A stretch of 64,000 nt of DNA from Cherax quadricarinatus (lineage: Eukaryota; Arthropoda; Malacostraca; Decapoda; Parastacidae): positions 27,118,043 to 27,182,042 of the forward strand of contig NC_091307.1 of assembly GCF_038502225.1 (NCBI RefSeq), written 5' to 3'. A program made the position numbers and the translations under genes. This document shows, piece after piece, positions 1 through 11,033 of the stretch. Under the pieces are notes generated by a model. The model was not told the DNA's origin. It did not search any database and worked only from the letters and a program-made list of their open reading frames with translations. Position 1 is the stretch's first letter. The number at the start of each line of letters is the position of its first letter.

Positions 1-3000
1 TAGTGTACCACACCAGAGGTTGATAGTGTACCACACCAGAGGTTGATAGTGTACCACACCAGAGGTTGATAGTGTACCACACCAGAGGTTGATAGTGTAC
101 CACACCAGAGGTTGATAGTGTACCACACCAGAGGTTGATAGTGTACCACATCAGAGGTTGACAGTGTACCACACCAGAGGTTGATAGTGTACCACACCAG
201 AGGTTGATAGTGTACCACACCAGAGGTTGACAGTGTACCACACCAGAGGTTGACAGTGTACCACACCAGAGGTTGACAGTGTACCACACCAGAGGTTGAT
301 AGTGTACCACACCAGAGGTTGATAGTGTACCACACCAGAGGTTGATAGTGTACCACACCAGAGGTTGATAGTGTACCACACCAGAGGTTGACAGTGTACC
401 ACACCAGAGGTTGATAGTGTACCACACCAGAGGTTGATAGTGTACCCCACTAGGAGTTGATAGTGTATCACACCAGAGGTTGATACTGTACCCCACTAGG
501 AGTTGATAGTGTACCACACTAGAGGTTGATAGTGTTCCACACCAGAGGTTGATACTGTACCCCACTAGGAATTGATAGTGTACCACACCAGAGGTTGATA
601 GTGTACCACACCAGAGGTTGATAGTGTACCACACCAGAGGTTGATAGTGTGCCACACCAGAGGTTGATATTCTACCACACCAGAGGTTGATACTGTACCC
701 CACTAGGAGTTGATAGTGTACCACACCAGAGGTTGATAGTGTACCACACCAGAGGTTAATAGTGTACCAAACTAGGAGCTCATAGTGTACCACACCAGAG
801 GTTGATAGTGTACCACACCAGAGGTTGATAGTGTACCACACCAGAGGTTGATAGTGTACCACACCAGAGGTTGATACTGTACCACACCAGAGGATGATAC
901 TGTACCCCACTAGGAGTTGATAGTGTACCACACTAGAGGTTGATACTGTACCACACTAGAGGTTGATACTGTACCCCACTGGGAGTTGATAGTGTACCAC
1001 ACCAGAGGTTGATAGTGTACCACACCAGAGGTTGATACTGTACCCCACTAGGAGTTGATAGTGTGCCACACCAGAGGTTGATAGTGTACCACACCAGAGG
1101 TTGATAGTGTACCCCACTAGGAGTTGACAGTGTACCACACCAGAGGTTGAAACTGTACCCCACTAGGAGTTGATAGTGTACCACACCAGAGGCTGATACT
1201 GTACCCCACTAGGAGTTGAGAGTGTACCACACCAGAGGTTGATAGTGTACCACACCAGAGGTTGATAGTGTACCACACCAGAGGTTGATAGTGTACCACA
1301 CCAGAGGTTAATACTGTACCACACCAGAGGTTGATACTGTACCACACCAGAGGTTGATAGTGAACCACACCAGAGGTTGATAGTGTACCACACCAGAGGT
1401 TGATAGTGTACCACACCAGAGGCTGATACTGTACCCCACTAGGAGTTGATAGTGTACCACACCAGAGGTTGATAGTGTACCACACCAGAGGTTGATACTG
1501 TACCCCACTAGGAGTTCATAGTGTACCATACCACAGGTTGATAGTGTACCACACCACAGGTTGATAGTGTACCACACCAGAGGTTGATAGTGTACCACAC
1601 CAGAGGTTGATAGTGTAACACACCAGAGGTTGTTAGTGTACCACACCAGAGGTTGATAGTGTACCACGCCAGAGGTTGATAGTGTACCACGCAAGAGGTT
1701 GATAGTGTACCACGCCAGAGGTTGATAGTGTACCCCACTAGGAGTTGATAGTGTACCACACCAGAGGTTGATAGTGTACCACACCAGAGGTTGATAGTGT
1801 ACCACACCAGAGGTTGATAGTGTACCACACCAGAGGTTGATACTGTACCACACCAGAGGCTGATACTGTACCCCACTAGGAGTTCATAGTGTACCATACC
1901 ACAGGTTGATAGTGTACCACACCAGAGGTTGATAGTGTACCACACCAGAGGTTGATAGTGTACCACACCAGAGGTTGATAGTGTACCACACCAGAGGTTG
2001 ATAGTGTACCACACCAGAGGTTGATAGTGTACCACACCAGAGGTTGATAGTGTACCACACCAGAGGTTGATAGTGTACCACACCAGAGGTTGATAGTGTA
2101 CCACACCAGAGGTTGATAGTGTACCACACCAGAGGTTGATAGTGTACCACACCAGAGGTTGATAGTGTACAACACCAGAGGTTGATAGTGTACCACACCA
2201 GAGGTTGGTGGTGTACCACACCAGAGGTTGATAGTGTACCACACCAGAGGTTGATAGTGTACCACACCAGAGGTTGATAGTGTACCACACCAGAGGTTGA
2301 TAGTGTACCACACCAGAGGTTGATAGTGTACCACACCAGAGGTTGATAGTGTACCACACCAGAGGTTGATAGTGTACCACACCAGAGGTTGAGACTGTAC
2401 CACACCAGGGGTTGAGACTGTACCACACCAGAGGTTGAGACTGTACCACACCAGAGGTTGAGACTGTACCACACCAGAGGTTGAGACTGTACCACACCAG
2501 AGGTTGATAGTGTACAACACCAGAGGTTGATAGTGTACCACACCAGAGGTTGATAGTGTACCACACCAGAGGTTGATAGTGTACCACACCAGAGGCTGAT
2601 ACTGTACCACACCAGAGGTTGATAGTGTACCACACCAGAGGTTGATAGTGTACCACACCAGAGGTTGATAGTGTACCACTCCAGACGTTGATACTGTACC
2701 ACACCAGAGGTTGATACTGTACCACACCAGAGGTTGACAGTGTACCACACCAGAGGTTGACAGTGTACCACACCAGAGGTTGACAGTGTACCACACCAGA
2801 GGTTGACAGTGTACCACACCAGAGGTTGACAGTGTACCACACCAGAGGTTGATAGTGTACCACACGAGAGGTTGAGACTGTACCACACCAGAGGTTGATA
2901 CTGTACCACACCAGAGGTTGATTCTGTACCACACCAGAGGTTGATAGTGTACCACACCAGAGGTTGATAGTGTACCACACCAGAGGTTGATAGTGTACCA

Positions 3001-3930
3001 CACCAGAGGCTGATACTGTACCACACCAGAGGTTGACAGTGTACCACACCAGAGGTTGATAGTGTACCACACCAGAGGTTGATAGTGTACCACACCAGAG
3101 GTTGATAGTGTACCACACCAGAGGTTGATAGTGTACCACACCAGAGGTTGATAGTGTACCACACCAGAGGTTGATACTGTACCACACCAGAGGTTGATAC
3201 TGTACCACACCAGAGGTTGATACTGTACCACACCAGAGGTTGATAGTGTACCACACCAGACGTTGATACTGTACCACACCAGACGTTGATACTGTACCAC
3301 ACCAGAGGTTGACAGTGTACCACACCAGAGGTTGACAGTGTACCACACCAGAGGTTGATAGTGTACCACACCAGAGGTTGATAGTGTACCACACCAGAGG
3401 TTGAGACTGTACCACACCAGAGGTTGATACTGTACCACACCAGAGGTTGATACTGTACCACACCAGAGGTTGATTCTGTACCACACCAGAGGTTGATAGT
3501 GTACCACACCAGAGGTTGATAGTGTACCACACCAGAGGTTGATAGTGTACCACACCAGAGGTTGACAGTGTACCACACCAGAGGCTGATACTGTACCACA
3601 CCAGAGGTTGATAGTGTACCACACCAGAGGTTGATAGTGTACCACACCAGATGTTGATAGTGTACCACACCAGAGGTTGATACTGTACCACACCAGAGGC
3701 TGATACTGTACCACACCAGAGGTTGACAGTGTACCACACCAGAGGTTGATAGTGTACCACACCAGAGGTTGATAGTGTACCACACCAGAGGTTGATAGTG
3801 TACCACACCAGAGGTTGATAGTGTACCACACCAGAGGTTGATAGTGTACCACACCAGAGGTTGATAGTGTACCACACCAGAGGTTGACAGTGTACCACAC
3901 CAGAGGTTGATAGTGTACCACACCAAAGAT
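1..3930. repeat. 23-bp minisatellite, about 170 copies, open to the left edge
   Basis: Head-to-tail copies of a 23-bp unit (tagtgtaccacaccagaggt plus tga) fill the first 3.9 kb and end near 3926. Common variants change the linker (gatagtgt, gacagtgt, gatactgt, gagactgt). A more divergent unit containing ccccactaggagttg occurs only between about 430 and 1880, so the array has at least two sub-blocks. Because 23 is not a multiple of 3 and the minus-strand unit lacks stops, all three minus frames stay open for hundreds of codons with a 23-residue periodic peptide; I treat these as array artefacts, not genes. The array probably lies in an intron or upstream of the HCN gene. Confidence 0.97.
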
Positions 3931-4635
3931 TGACCCACAAACTAGAAGAGAAGGCAGAAATAACAGAGGAGATAAAGCAATAAATCACAATATATCTGAG
4001 GAGAAACTTGTTCAGGTTGCAAATAACAGAACAAGACTCAAGTTCTTGTATGTAAATGACATTCGATAAGAAACGATGTTTTCTTGTTTACACACGGTGT
4101 AAAATTAAATGAGTAACATAAAAATATAAAATATAAAATATAGCAGCAGTAAAGAAACAACCAGAGAAGTGGTAAATGATATTTAGGATCAAATGTTAAA
4201 GTACGATAATTGGTGAAGGAGAAATGAAACCGTAGATAGAACAGAGTGAAGGAAGCACAGTACTGAGCATCTCTGGAGGTGCGCACTAACCAGGAAGGGT
4301 TGACAACATTTCCAGATTTAGGTCTCACACATTACTATTCTCCATTCCCAAGGTACTGTGTGACCCCTTAAGGTTTACTGCCTTCTCATAAATATAATTA
4401 CGTACACAGGTGTAGACACGGCCTGCACACCTGGCCGTAATGCGATAACCACTTACGAACGAGCAAAAAGACAATAGAAAATAAATTAATATATTTCCTT
4501 CACCCAAAATAAACCGGTAAGTACAACCTCAGTAAGCAGGAAACAGCAGAGAGGCTGGACAGGGATGTGCTCATCTCGTAGAACCATCACTAAACCAACA
4601 TGGAAATAACTACATTCTTCTCTAATAGCTGGTTC
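3931..4635. other. AT-rich spacer between two minisatellites, nothing recognised
   Basis: Unique-looking AT-rich sequence without a convincing exon, RNA gene or known repeat. Short open frames on the minus strand here have no family features. Confidence 0.6.
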
Positions 4636-5400
4636 TTACACTAGGGGTGTGTCTGGGGTCCACTATTCTCACACTAGGTGTGTCTGGGTTCCACTGGTTC
4701 TCACACTAGGGGTGTGTCTGGGGTCCACTATTCTCACACTAGGGGTGTGTCTGGGTTCCACTGGTTCTCACACTAGGTGTGTCTGGGTTCCACTGGTTCT
4801 CACACTAGGGGTGTGTCTGGGGTCCACTATTCTCACACTAGGGGTGTGTCTGGGGTCCACTGGTTCTCACACTAGGGGTGTGTCTGGGTTCCACTGGTTA
4901 TCACACTAGGTGTGTCTGGGTTCCACTGGTTCTCACACTAGGGATGCGTCTGGGTTCCACTGGTTCTCACACTAGGGGTGTGTCTGGGTTCCACTGGTTC
5001 TCACACTAGGGGTGTATCTGGGTTCCACTGGTTCTCACACTAGGAGTGTGTCTGAGGTCCACTATTCTCACACTAGAGTGTGTCTGGGGTCCATTGTTGC
5101 CACACTAGGGGTGTGTCTGGGGGTCCAGCATTGCCACACTAGGGGTGTGTCTGGGGTTCATTGTTGCCACACTAGGGGTGTGTCTGGGGTTCATTGTTGC
5201 CACACTAGGGGTGTGTCTGGGGTCCATTGTTGCCACACTAGGGGTGTGTCTGGGGGTCCAGCGTTGCCACACTAGGGGTGTGTCTGGGGTCCACTAGTTC
5301 TCACACTAGGGGTGAGTCTGGGGTCCACTGGTTTTCACACTAGGGGTCTCCCTGGGGTCCACGATCTCACACTACGGGGTATCTGTGGGGTTCACTGGGG
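4636..5400. repeat. 31-34 bp minisatellite, about 22 copies
   Basis: Tandem units built on tctcacactaggggtgtgtc followed by tgggttccactggt. Lengths vary: 34 bp, 31 bp when three g's are missing, and about 33 bp in a variant block with ttgccacactagg between about 5090 and 5290. The last units near 5340-5400 are degenerate. The plus-strand open frames inside are repeat artefacts. Confidence 0.93.
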
Positions 5401-6204
5401 TGCTATGAGAGTAGTACTCATCACCCCACACCAGGTGACTGTTAAACTTATTTTATCATATAATTTTAAACCATGAACGTGTCGTAAAAGACTACAGTTT
5501 ATATAATGCAACATATATACTTGTATATATGTTGTGTACATGTATACTTGACCATGAGTGAAAAATTAATTTTAACTATCGTTGACATCCCAAGTTCTGT
5601 CCCGTCTAGGGCTTACAGACAGTACCACAACAAATTAACTGCAAAACAGAGACGTTTGAAGGTGGGATATGGTTACCTTGGATAACCTAACATATACTAG
5701 CATACATCACATAAGCAACGGGTTATTTACATGATTAAGACCCGTGTCAGGAGACACTTGTCCTGTTTCCTGACGAATAAAACAACAGAACACACACACG
5801 TTTATTTAGGTACAGGTACGCATAATGCAATTATCATACATAGTAACATGTTTGTAAATTATCTAGAATAACCCAGAAAAGTCACACACTCACACAGGAG
5901 CTGTGACTCGACCCCTGCAACCACATATAGGTGAGTACTCACACACACACATACTTGTAAGGATAATTATGATTGTATCTGGTTGTGTGCAGTTGGTGAG
6001 TAAGACCAGGAGCCAAGTCTAGTTGAGCACAACTAGTCAAGTACTTGCACACACATGCACTCGTTATGGCATGATAGATTAGTAGTATGATAGCAAGCAT
6101 ATCTCTGACACACTTGTTCTTTTTTCAAGCAGAACACCTAACCTGTTGCTAGTGACTGGCATACATATGTCTTCCCAGTATCCCTGACTGCATCTCGGAG
6201 TCTC
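5401..6204. other. Spacer with two short dispersed-repeat fragments
   Basis: Non-coding. At about 5793-5885 is a fragment beginning tttatttaggtacaggtac and ending with an 'ataacccagaaaagtcac' type end. Related fragments occur at about 52385-52430 (+) and 36815-36910 (-). At about 5893-5940 is a second repeat (gtgactcgacccctgcaacc then taggtgagtac) that recurs at 7700-7760 and, inverted, at 7400-7445. A short CA-rich stretch follows at 5938-5955. Confidence 0.6.
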
Positions 6205-6560
6205 TTTTTGACACTGGCTGCCTTCAAGTGGTCTGTCTGGTGTTCTGGCTGGTGGTCTGGCTGCCTCCAAGTGTTGTGTCTGGTGGTCTGGCTGCCTCCA
6301 AGTGTTCTGGCTGTATCCAAGTGTTCTGTTTGGTGTTCTGGCTGCCACCCAGTGTTCTGGCTGCATCCAAGTGTTCTGTTTGGTGTTCTGGCTGCCTCCA
6401 AGTGTTCTACTCGGTGTTCTGGCTGCCTCATGGGGTTCTTGCATCTTCCTGAAAAATTCTTTAGAACTCTGCTTCCTGGTGACACTCTTTCCTGGGGATA
6501 CTTGCTGCTTCCTGGTTGATGTGGCTGCCTCCTGGTTGGTCTAGCTGTCTTCTGGTTGGT
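6205..6560. repeat. Degenerate minisatellite based on ggctgcctccaagtgttctg
   Basis: About ten imperfect units of roughly 30 bp carry the motif ggctgcctccaagtgttctg with tttggtgttct linkers. The array decays toward 6560 into cctggttgatgtggctgcct-like units. Long open frames on both strands are shadows of the repeat. Confidence 0.85.
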
Positions 6561-6564
6561 CTAG

Positions 6565-6857
6565 ATAAGATAAGATTTCGTTCGGATTTTTAACCCCGGA
6601 GGGTTAGCCACCCAGGATAACCCAAGAAAGTCAGTGCGTCATCGAGGACTGTCTAACTTATTTCCATTGGGGTCCTTAATCTTGTCCCCCAGGATGCGAC
6701 CCACACCAGTCGACTAACACCAAGGTACCTATTTGCTGCTAGGTGAACAGGACAACAGGTGTAAGGAAACGTGTCGAAATGTTTCCACCCGCCGGGAATC
6801 GAACCCGGGCCCTCCGTGTGTGAAGCGGGAGCTTTAGCCACCAGGCCACCGGGCCAC
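6565..6857 (-). mobile_element. tRNA-derived SINE, apparently full length
   Basis: Read on the minus strand, the head carries a pol III A box (tggcctggtggc, 6837-6848) and a perfect B box (ggttcgattcc, 6795-6805). The stretch between them includes a gcttcacacac loop that resembles tRNA-Val with anticodon CAC. A body with the motifs gttagtcgactggtgtggg, gggggacaagattaagg and gggttatcctgggtggctaa follows, and the 3' end is an (atctt)-like tail. Flanks ctggttggtct and ctggttgatct could be the target duplication, but the host sequence is itself repetitive. Shorter copies of the body occur at 32996-33224 and 34600-34757. Confidence 0.85.
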
Positions 6858-7313
6858 CTGGTTGATCTGGCTGCCTCTCAGTAGTTCAATCTTCGTTCTG
6901 GTGTGCGTATCTGTCTTATCGATGCTTCCTGGCGGCTCCAGAGTATTTTATTGGCTCTTATGCACGACTTCCTGCCGACCCTGAATACCTCCTGGTGTTC
7001 ACCAGATTCTAGCTCATTTTTTAAGGTATTTAGCTATCTTTAGTTGCTCACAATGTCCGATGATGGCTCTGCATCCTTCTTGTGGACTTTTTGGTGGCTC
7101 TTTAAGGTCTCAGTGAGTGGCTTTTAATGAATCTGGCTGTTTTTATGTGTCTCTCGCTGCCTTCTAATGGCTCTGGTTACCTTCTGTTACCTCTGGTTGC
7201 CTTCTGTTCGGTCTCTCTTCTTGGCCTGCCTTCTGTTGGCTCCAACATCCAGTTGGTGACCTGATGTTACGGAACTTGTACTTCAGAAGTATTTGAGACT
7301 TTCTCTCAGGGTA

Positions 7314-7316
<3 letters not shown>
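6858..7316. other. Intron-like spacer with decaying minisatellite motifs
   Basis: Continues the ggctgcct-type sequence in increasingly diverged form (for example ctggctgcctctc near 6867 and ctctcgctgccttctaatgg near 7150). No exon seen. Confidence 0.5.

Positions 7317-7399
<83 letters not shown>
7317..7399. repeat. (TA)n microsatellite, about 41 repeats
   Basis: Uninterrupted ta dinucleotide tract; assembly length may be unreliable. Confidence 0.99.
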
Positions 7400-7401
<2 letters not shown>

Positions 7402-7765
7402 TTGCAGGGGATCGAGTCATAGTTCCTGGCCCCGTGTGCGAGTGTGTATTGTATATATTACACACAAACACAGGGACAGGATGTTCCAAAGATGGGACAC
7501 AGAAACAAGGGGTCACAATTGGAAGTTAAAGACTCAGATGAGTCACAGGGATGTTAGGAGGTATTTTTTCAGTCATAGAGTTGTTAGGCAGTGGAACAGT
7601 CTGTAGAGTGATGTAGTGGAGGCAGGATCCATACATAGCTTTAAGAAGAGGTATGATAAAGCTCATGAAGCAGGGAAAGTGGACCTAGTAACGACCAGTG
7701 AAGAGGCGGGGCCAGGAGCTATGAATCGACCCCTACAACCACAATTAGGTGAGTACACACACTCG
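7400..7765 (+). mobile_element. 3' fragment of a CR1/Jockey-like LINE plus associated terminal repeat
   Basis: Frames across 7480-7690 decode to a typical LINE C-terminal tail: KLKTQMSHRDVRRYFFS, then a WNSL-like stretch, then VEAGSIHSFKKRYDKAHE. Stops and frameshifts break the reading, so it is dead. It ends in the repeat gaatcgacccctacaacc with aattaggtgagtac (7715-7760). The same repeat appears inverted at 7400-7445, immediately right of the (TA)n tract. The clade is inferred only from the C-terminal pattern. Confidence 0.6.
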
Positions 7766-7894
7766 CACATATGCATGCGTGCGTCAGTGTATGTTGTATA
7801 ACGGAGGTGGTCCTGTGCAGGTGTACACTGAATTCTTAATTATTGTTGGGTGCAACTTTACTGATATTGATGTCATCTCAGAGTGAAGTAGTTT

Positions 7895-8110
7895 ATCTGG
7901 TGCAGCTTTATTTTAGCTCATGAGGAGGATGCACTAAACCTGTAGGGGTTATACAGTGCCTTGGAAAATGGGAAGCAATCAGATTCAATGGAAGAGAAGG
8001 GAGGGTTGCTCCAATTCGTATTTGAAAGACTCTACTTGCTATAAATAAATGATTAAATTTGTAGAAAAGCACTAACCCCGTGAGTCATACAGCAACAAGG
8101 GAAAATAAGG
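7895..8110. repeat. Dispersed SINE-like repeat, two adjoining fragments
   Basis: Contains 'gcactaaacctgtaggggtt atacagtgcc' and 'gggaagcaatcagattcaat', then a second partial copy around 8066-8110 (gcactaaccccgtgagtcat). Relatives are seen at 57640-57790, 58050-58132 and, inverted, 19070-19295; short pieces occur near 10816-10870 and 13378-13400. A SINE identity is inferred from copy number and size only. Confidence 0.55.
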
Positions 8111-8399
8111 ACTAGCAAGTCATATAACACTTGGAGAATGACAACGCGTTGATTTCTTCGAGAAATTGTCAGCACTGAAGGTAGGGATTTCTCAAAGGAA
8201 ACCAGAGAGCACTTAAAAACAAAAGGTCACACATGAATTCTATACACTGATAAACAGTTAATTAAAAGGCGTTTGACAGTCAACAAGAACTGCAATATTG
8301 AGTACTAAGATTCACATGCAACACGACATAAATTTGTAAGCTATGACCCTCGTAACACACATTTACTACAGGTTAAAACACAGGGATTAGACACATGAA

Positions 8400-8615
8400 C
8401 GTGGGTTGTTCAGTGGGTTACACAATAGTATGAAACATTGTTGAGTGGGTTCCTGACCTGAGGCACAGGTAGTTCAGTGGGTTACAACAATGAAACAGGT
8501 TGTTCAGTGGGTTACAACTATGAAACACTAGTTGTTCAATGGGTTACAGATCTGAAATATGAGTTGATCAGTGGGTTACATATCTGTGACAGCTTGTTCA
8601 GTGGGCTTACAGGTT
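8400..8615. repeat. Degenerate ~30-bp tandem repeat, about 7 units
   Basis: Units share gttgttcagtgggttacaac followed by a variable ...tgaaac linker; each copy is 28-34 bp and well diverged. Confidence 0.85.
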
Positions 8616-8970
8616 TGTGAAATTAGTCAAGCGACACCCAAAATGGTGATATGCACACACACCTTAAGTGGGCCAGACTGGGCAGGGCAGTGCTTCTCAG
8701 CCACACGCAAGTGCTAGATGAGTGGGCGCCCCCTCCCTCTGCCCTGCTGCTGTGGCAGTGCTGCATACAGGACGGAGGAGAGAAAAGCAGAGCATCGTGT
8801 GGCAGAGAGGGAGGCGGCGCCCGGTACACAATAGTGATCACCCGACCCACAGATACTCTACAGTTTCTTCCGTGTGGTCGGGACACTTCACTTGCCTTCA
8901 TTCTAGTTTAGTATAGTTATAGGTAATGATTTATGTAGACTCTAATCTGCAGTTTTCAATCACCTCCCAG

Positions 8971-9088
8971 GACGTGATAAACTTCAACTGCAGGGCCTTA
9001 GTTGCTTCCGTGCCATTTTTTGCCAATGCCGATGCACGCTTTGTGACCGACGTGGTTACCAAGCTGCGATACGAGGTGTACCAACCAG
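8971..9088 (+). CDS. Ih (HCN): Ih/HCN channel, exon with start of cyclic-nucleotide-binding domain
   Basis: This exon and those at 10321 and 13560 encode the C-terminal part of a hyperpolarization-activated, cyclic-nucleotide-gated cation channel of the plasma membrane. The exon reads [21 protein letters not shown] then [17 protein letters not shown]. It matches the HCN family at the C-linker/CNBD junction (insect Ih and vertebrate HCN share NFNC, LVAS, PFFANAD and KL.FEV.QPG). The acceptor is cacctcccag and the donor is cag/gtagag. Thirty-nine codons plus one base of a split Gly are encoded. The open frame extends further upstream, but that sequence is intron. The pore and S1-S6 exons were not found in this window and should lie to the left. 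Divergence from the nearest known sequence cannot be measured here. Confidence 0.93.
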
Positions 9089-10320
9089 GTAGAGTAGTGG
9101 CTGGGTGCCACACCGAGGGCAGCGAGTGTAGCAACACGTAGAAAAGATGGCACGGAGCCGCGGGCCACAGACGCTTGCAGATCATGACCATAACTTTGCC
9201 TGTTTGACAACCGTCAGTCTCATTACTCACTTCAATGATTTTTAAGTCATGCTTCGGTCTCCGTAGGCCTGCGGCTCACACAGCAGCAATTTAGCTGCGG
9301 TGGTGGCCGCTCGTGTGTATCTGAGTCTGTGTATTTCCTCTCCTTGTGGCACTATCTGGAAGCGGCTATCGCCTGACACCAGGATAACCCAGGACACCAG
9401 GGTGACCTAGCGAGTGTAGATAGAGCAGAGACATCCCACTTTTTATTTCACAATAGTATTGGCCTAACAACCTCACCACAGCAAATATATGTACTGTATA
9501 TAGAAGTGAAACTTTTCTAAAAAATTCCCTTGTATATATAATAACTTTCCACACATCCAAAACCCAAATATAGCGTGTCTCTCAGCAATATATAAACTTC
9601 TTTATACAAAACTGATATGATTCATCTTACCAAAAATATTTTTGGCATAAATCATATCAAGTGTAGTCACTGTCACTTTCAAGAAAGCTGAATAATGAAC
9701 ACTATGGCTGAGAGACACAATATGACCTCTGTTAAAGGGGGAGTTCATCAGCAACCTCTATCTGGGTGGTAGTTCCTTACGTCTGTAACATAGCATTGGC
9801 ATTGGTCATTCCTCTGCCTGGTGTCTTTCACTTCCTCAACCTCTTGTAAATCTTCTTAAACCCAGAGTTTTCCTTTTCAATACCAGTTCTTCCAGCATGA
9901 CCTTCTGCATGACGTGCTGTTCAGATTTTAAGATGAGCTTTGTTAGAATCTATGACAGTTTCTGATTTTGTTTTTAATATAACTTCAAATACCTAATCTA
10001 AGAGAGGCACAGTCCTTAAGATCACTTTAGCATGAATTTCAGTTTTGTTTATATTCACTTCTACTTGAGTCATGCAATTTCTACTTAAAAACCCCCATAT
10101 TCTATTGTCACCTATTATTGCTACATGCACAGTGGGGACATATAAGTCATGTGGTTCTCAACTACAGTCCTAAAGCATTCTAAAGCATCCCTTAAGCATG
10201 ACTATGAAGAATGACCAGATTGATCAATGCACTGCTTATGTAGGGAAGATCAGGTCTCATGCTTTTGTTGTCACTGGATACCTAGGGTAACAATACCTAA
10301 TACTCTTATCTGTTACTCAG
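9089..10320 (+). other. HCN intron
   Basis: A GT-AG intron (gtagag...ttactcag) that joins phase 1 codons (g/gt, Gly). AT-rich, with no recognised element. Confidence 0.85.
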
Positions 10321-10597
10321 GTGACATTATCATCAAGGAAGGTACCATTGGAAACAAGATGTACTTCATTCAGGAGGGTATTGTCGATATCGTCATGTCC
10401 AATGGAGATGTGGCAACATCACTCAGTGATGGGTCCTACTTTGGCGAAATCTGTCTGCTCACCAATGCCAGACGAACAGCATCCGTGCGAGCTGAGACTT
10501 ATTGCAACCTCTTCAGCCTTAGTGTGGAACATTTCAATACTGTTCTGGATTCATATCCCCTCATGCGACGGACTATGGAGAGTGTGGCAGCAGAAAG
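10321..10597 (+). CDS. Ih (HCN): Ih/HCN channel, core of cyclic-nucleotide-binding domain
   Basis: The exon encodes the CNBD beta-roll: [20 protein letters not shown], then a [20 protein letters not shown] stretch with [13 protein letters not shown] and the C-helix up to [12 protein letters not shown]. The phosphate-binding cassette is intact: FGEICLL contains the ribose-contacting Glu, and RRTASVRA the phosphate-contacting Arg. cAMP/cGMP binding is therefore expected. The split Gly at the 5' end and split Arg (ag/g) at the 3' end both restore correctly across the junctions. Acceptor ttactcag, donor aaag/gtgaga. The exon is 277 bp (2 + 273 + 2), and no lesion is seen. Confidence 0.97.
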
Positions 10598-11033
10598 GTG
10601 AGACGTAAATCATTCAGTATTTTGATTAAAGTTGTTTAATATATTGAATGCCAGTTGTAGTCTCCAATGATATGGACCCTAAAGTGCAGGAAACACAATG
10701 AGGAACTTGCACAGGTGAGAAAATAATTGTTAAAACTATAATGAGTGAACACAAAGGTACAGAGGATGGTGTGAATAATGATGATAATTAAAGGCAGAAC
10801 TGATGAATCAGACAAATGCATTATTATAATCAAAAGAAGCACTAAGCCGCAAGGATAATCAGACAAGTGCAACAACTGGGTATGGTATCATTATTTTGAA
10901 GATATTTTGCCAACCAGTGACTCTCAATTCTATACAGAGCATATTAACTGGAGACAAGATATAAGCCATCACTCAGCCTTGGTGTTCATTACCTTAGTCG
11001 TGATGAATATGAAGTAAAAGTAGGAAGATACAC

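Noticed and set aside
1..3930. CRISPR array
   Set aside because: The units are contiguous 23-bp repeats without unique spacers, in a clearly eukaryotic context.
1508..3988. Minus-strand open frame of 826 codons (and similar frames of 681 and 684 codons)
   Set aside because: Produced by the stop-free 23-bp tandem repeat in every minus frame; the peptide is a pure 23-residue period with no start context or splice signals.
6790..6850. A functional tRNA gene on the minus strand
   Set aside because: A and B boxes are present, but the sequence continues into a shared SINE body and the acceptor stem does not close; it is a tRNA-derived SINE head.
8926..8970. Start codon of a short protein at 8926
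   Set aside because: The open frame upstream of 8971 is intronic; the HCN family alignment and the acceptor cacctcccag place the exon start at 8971.
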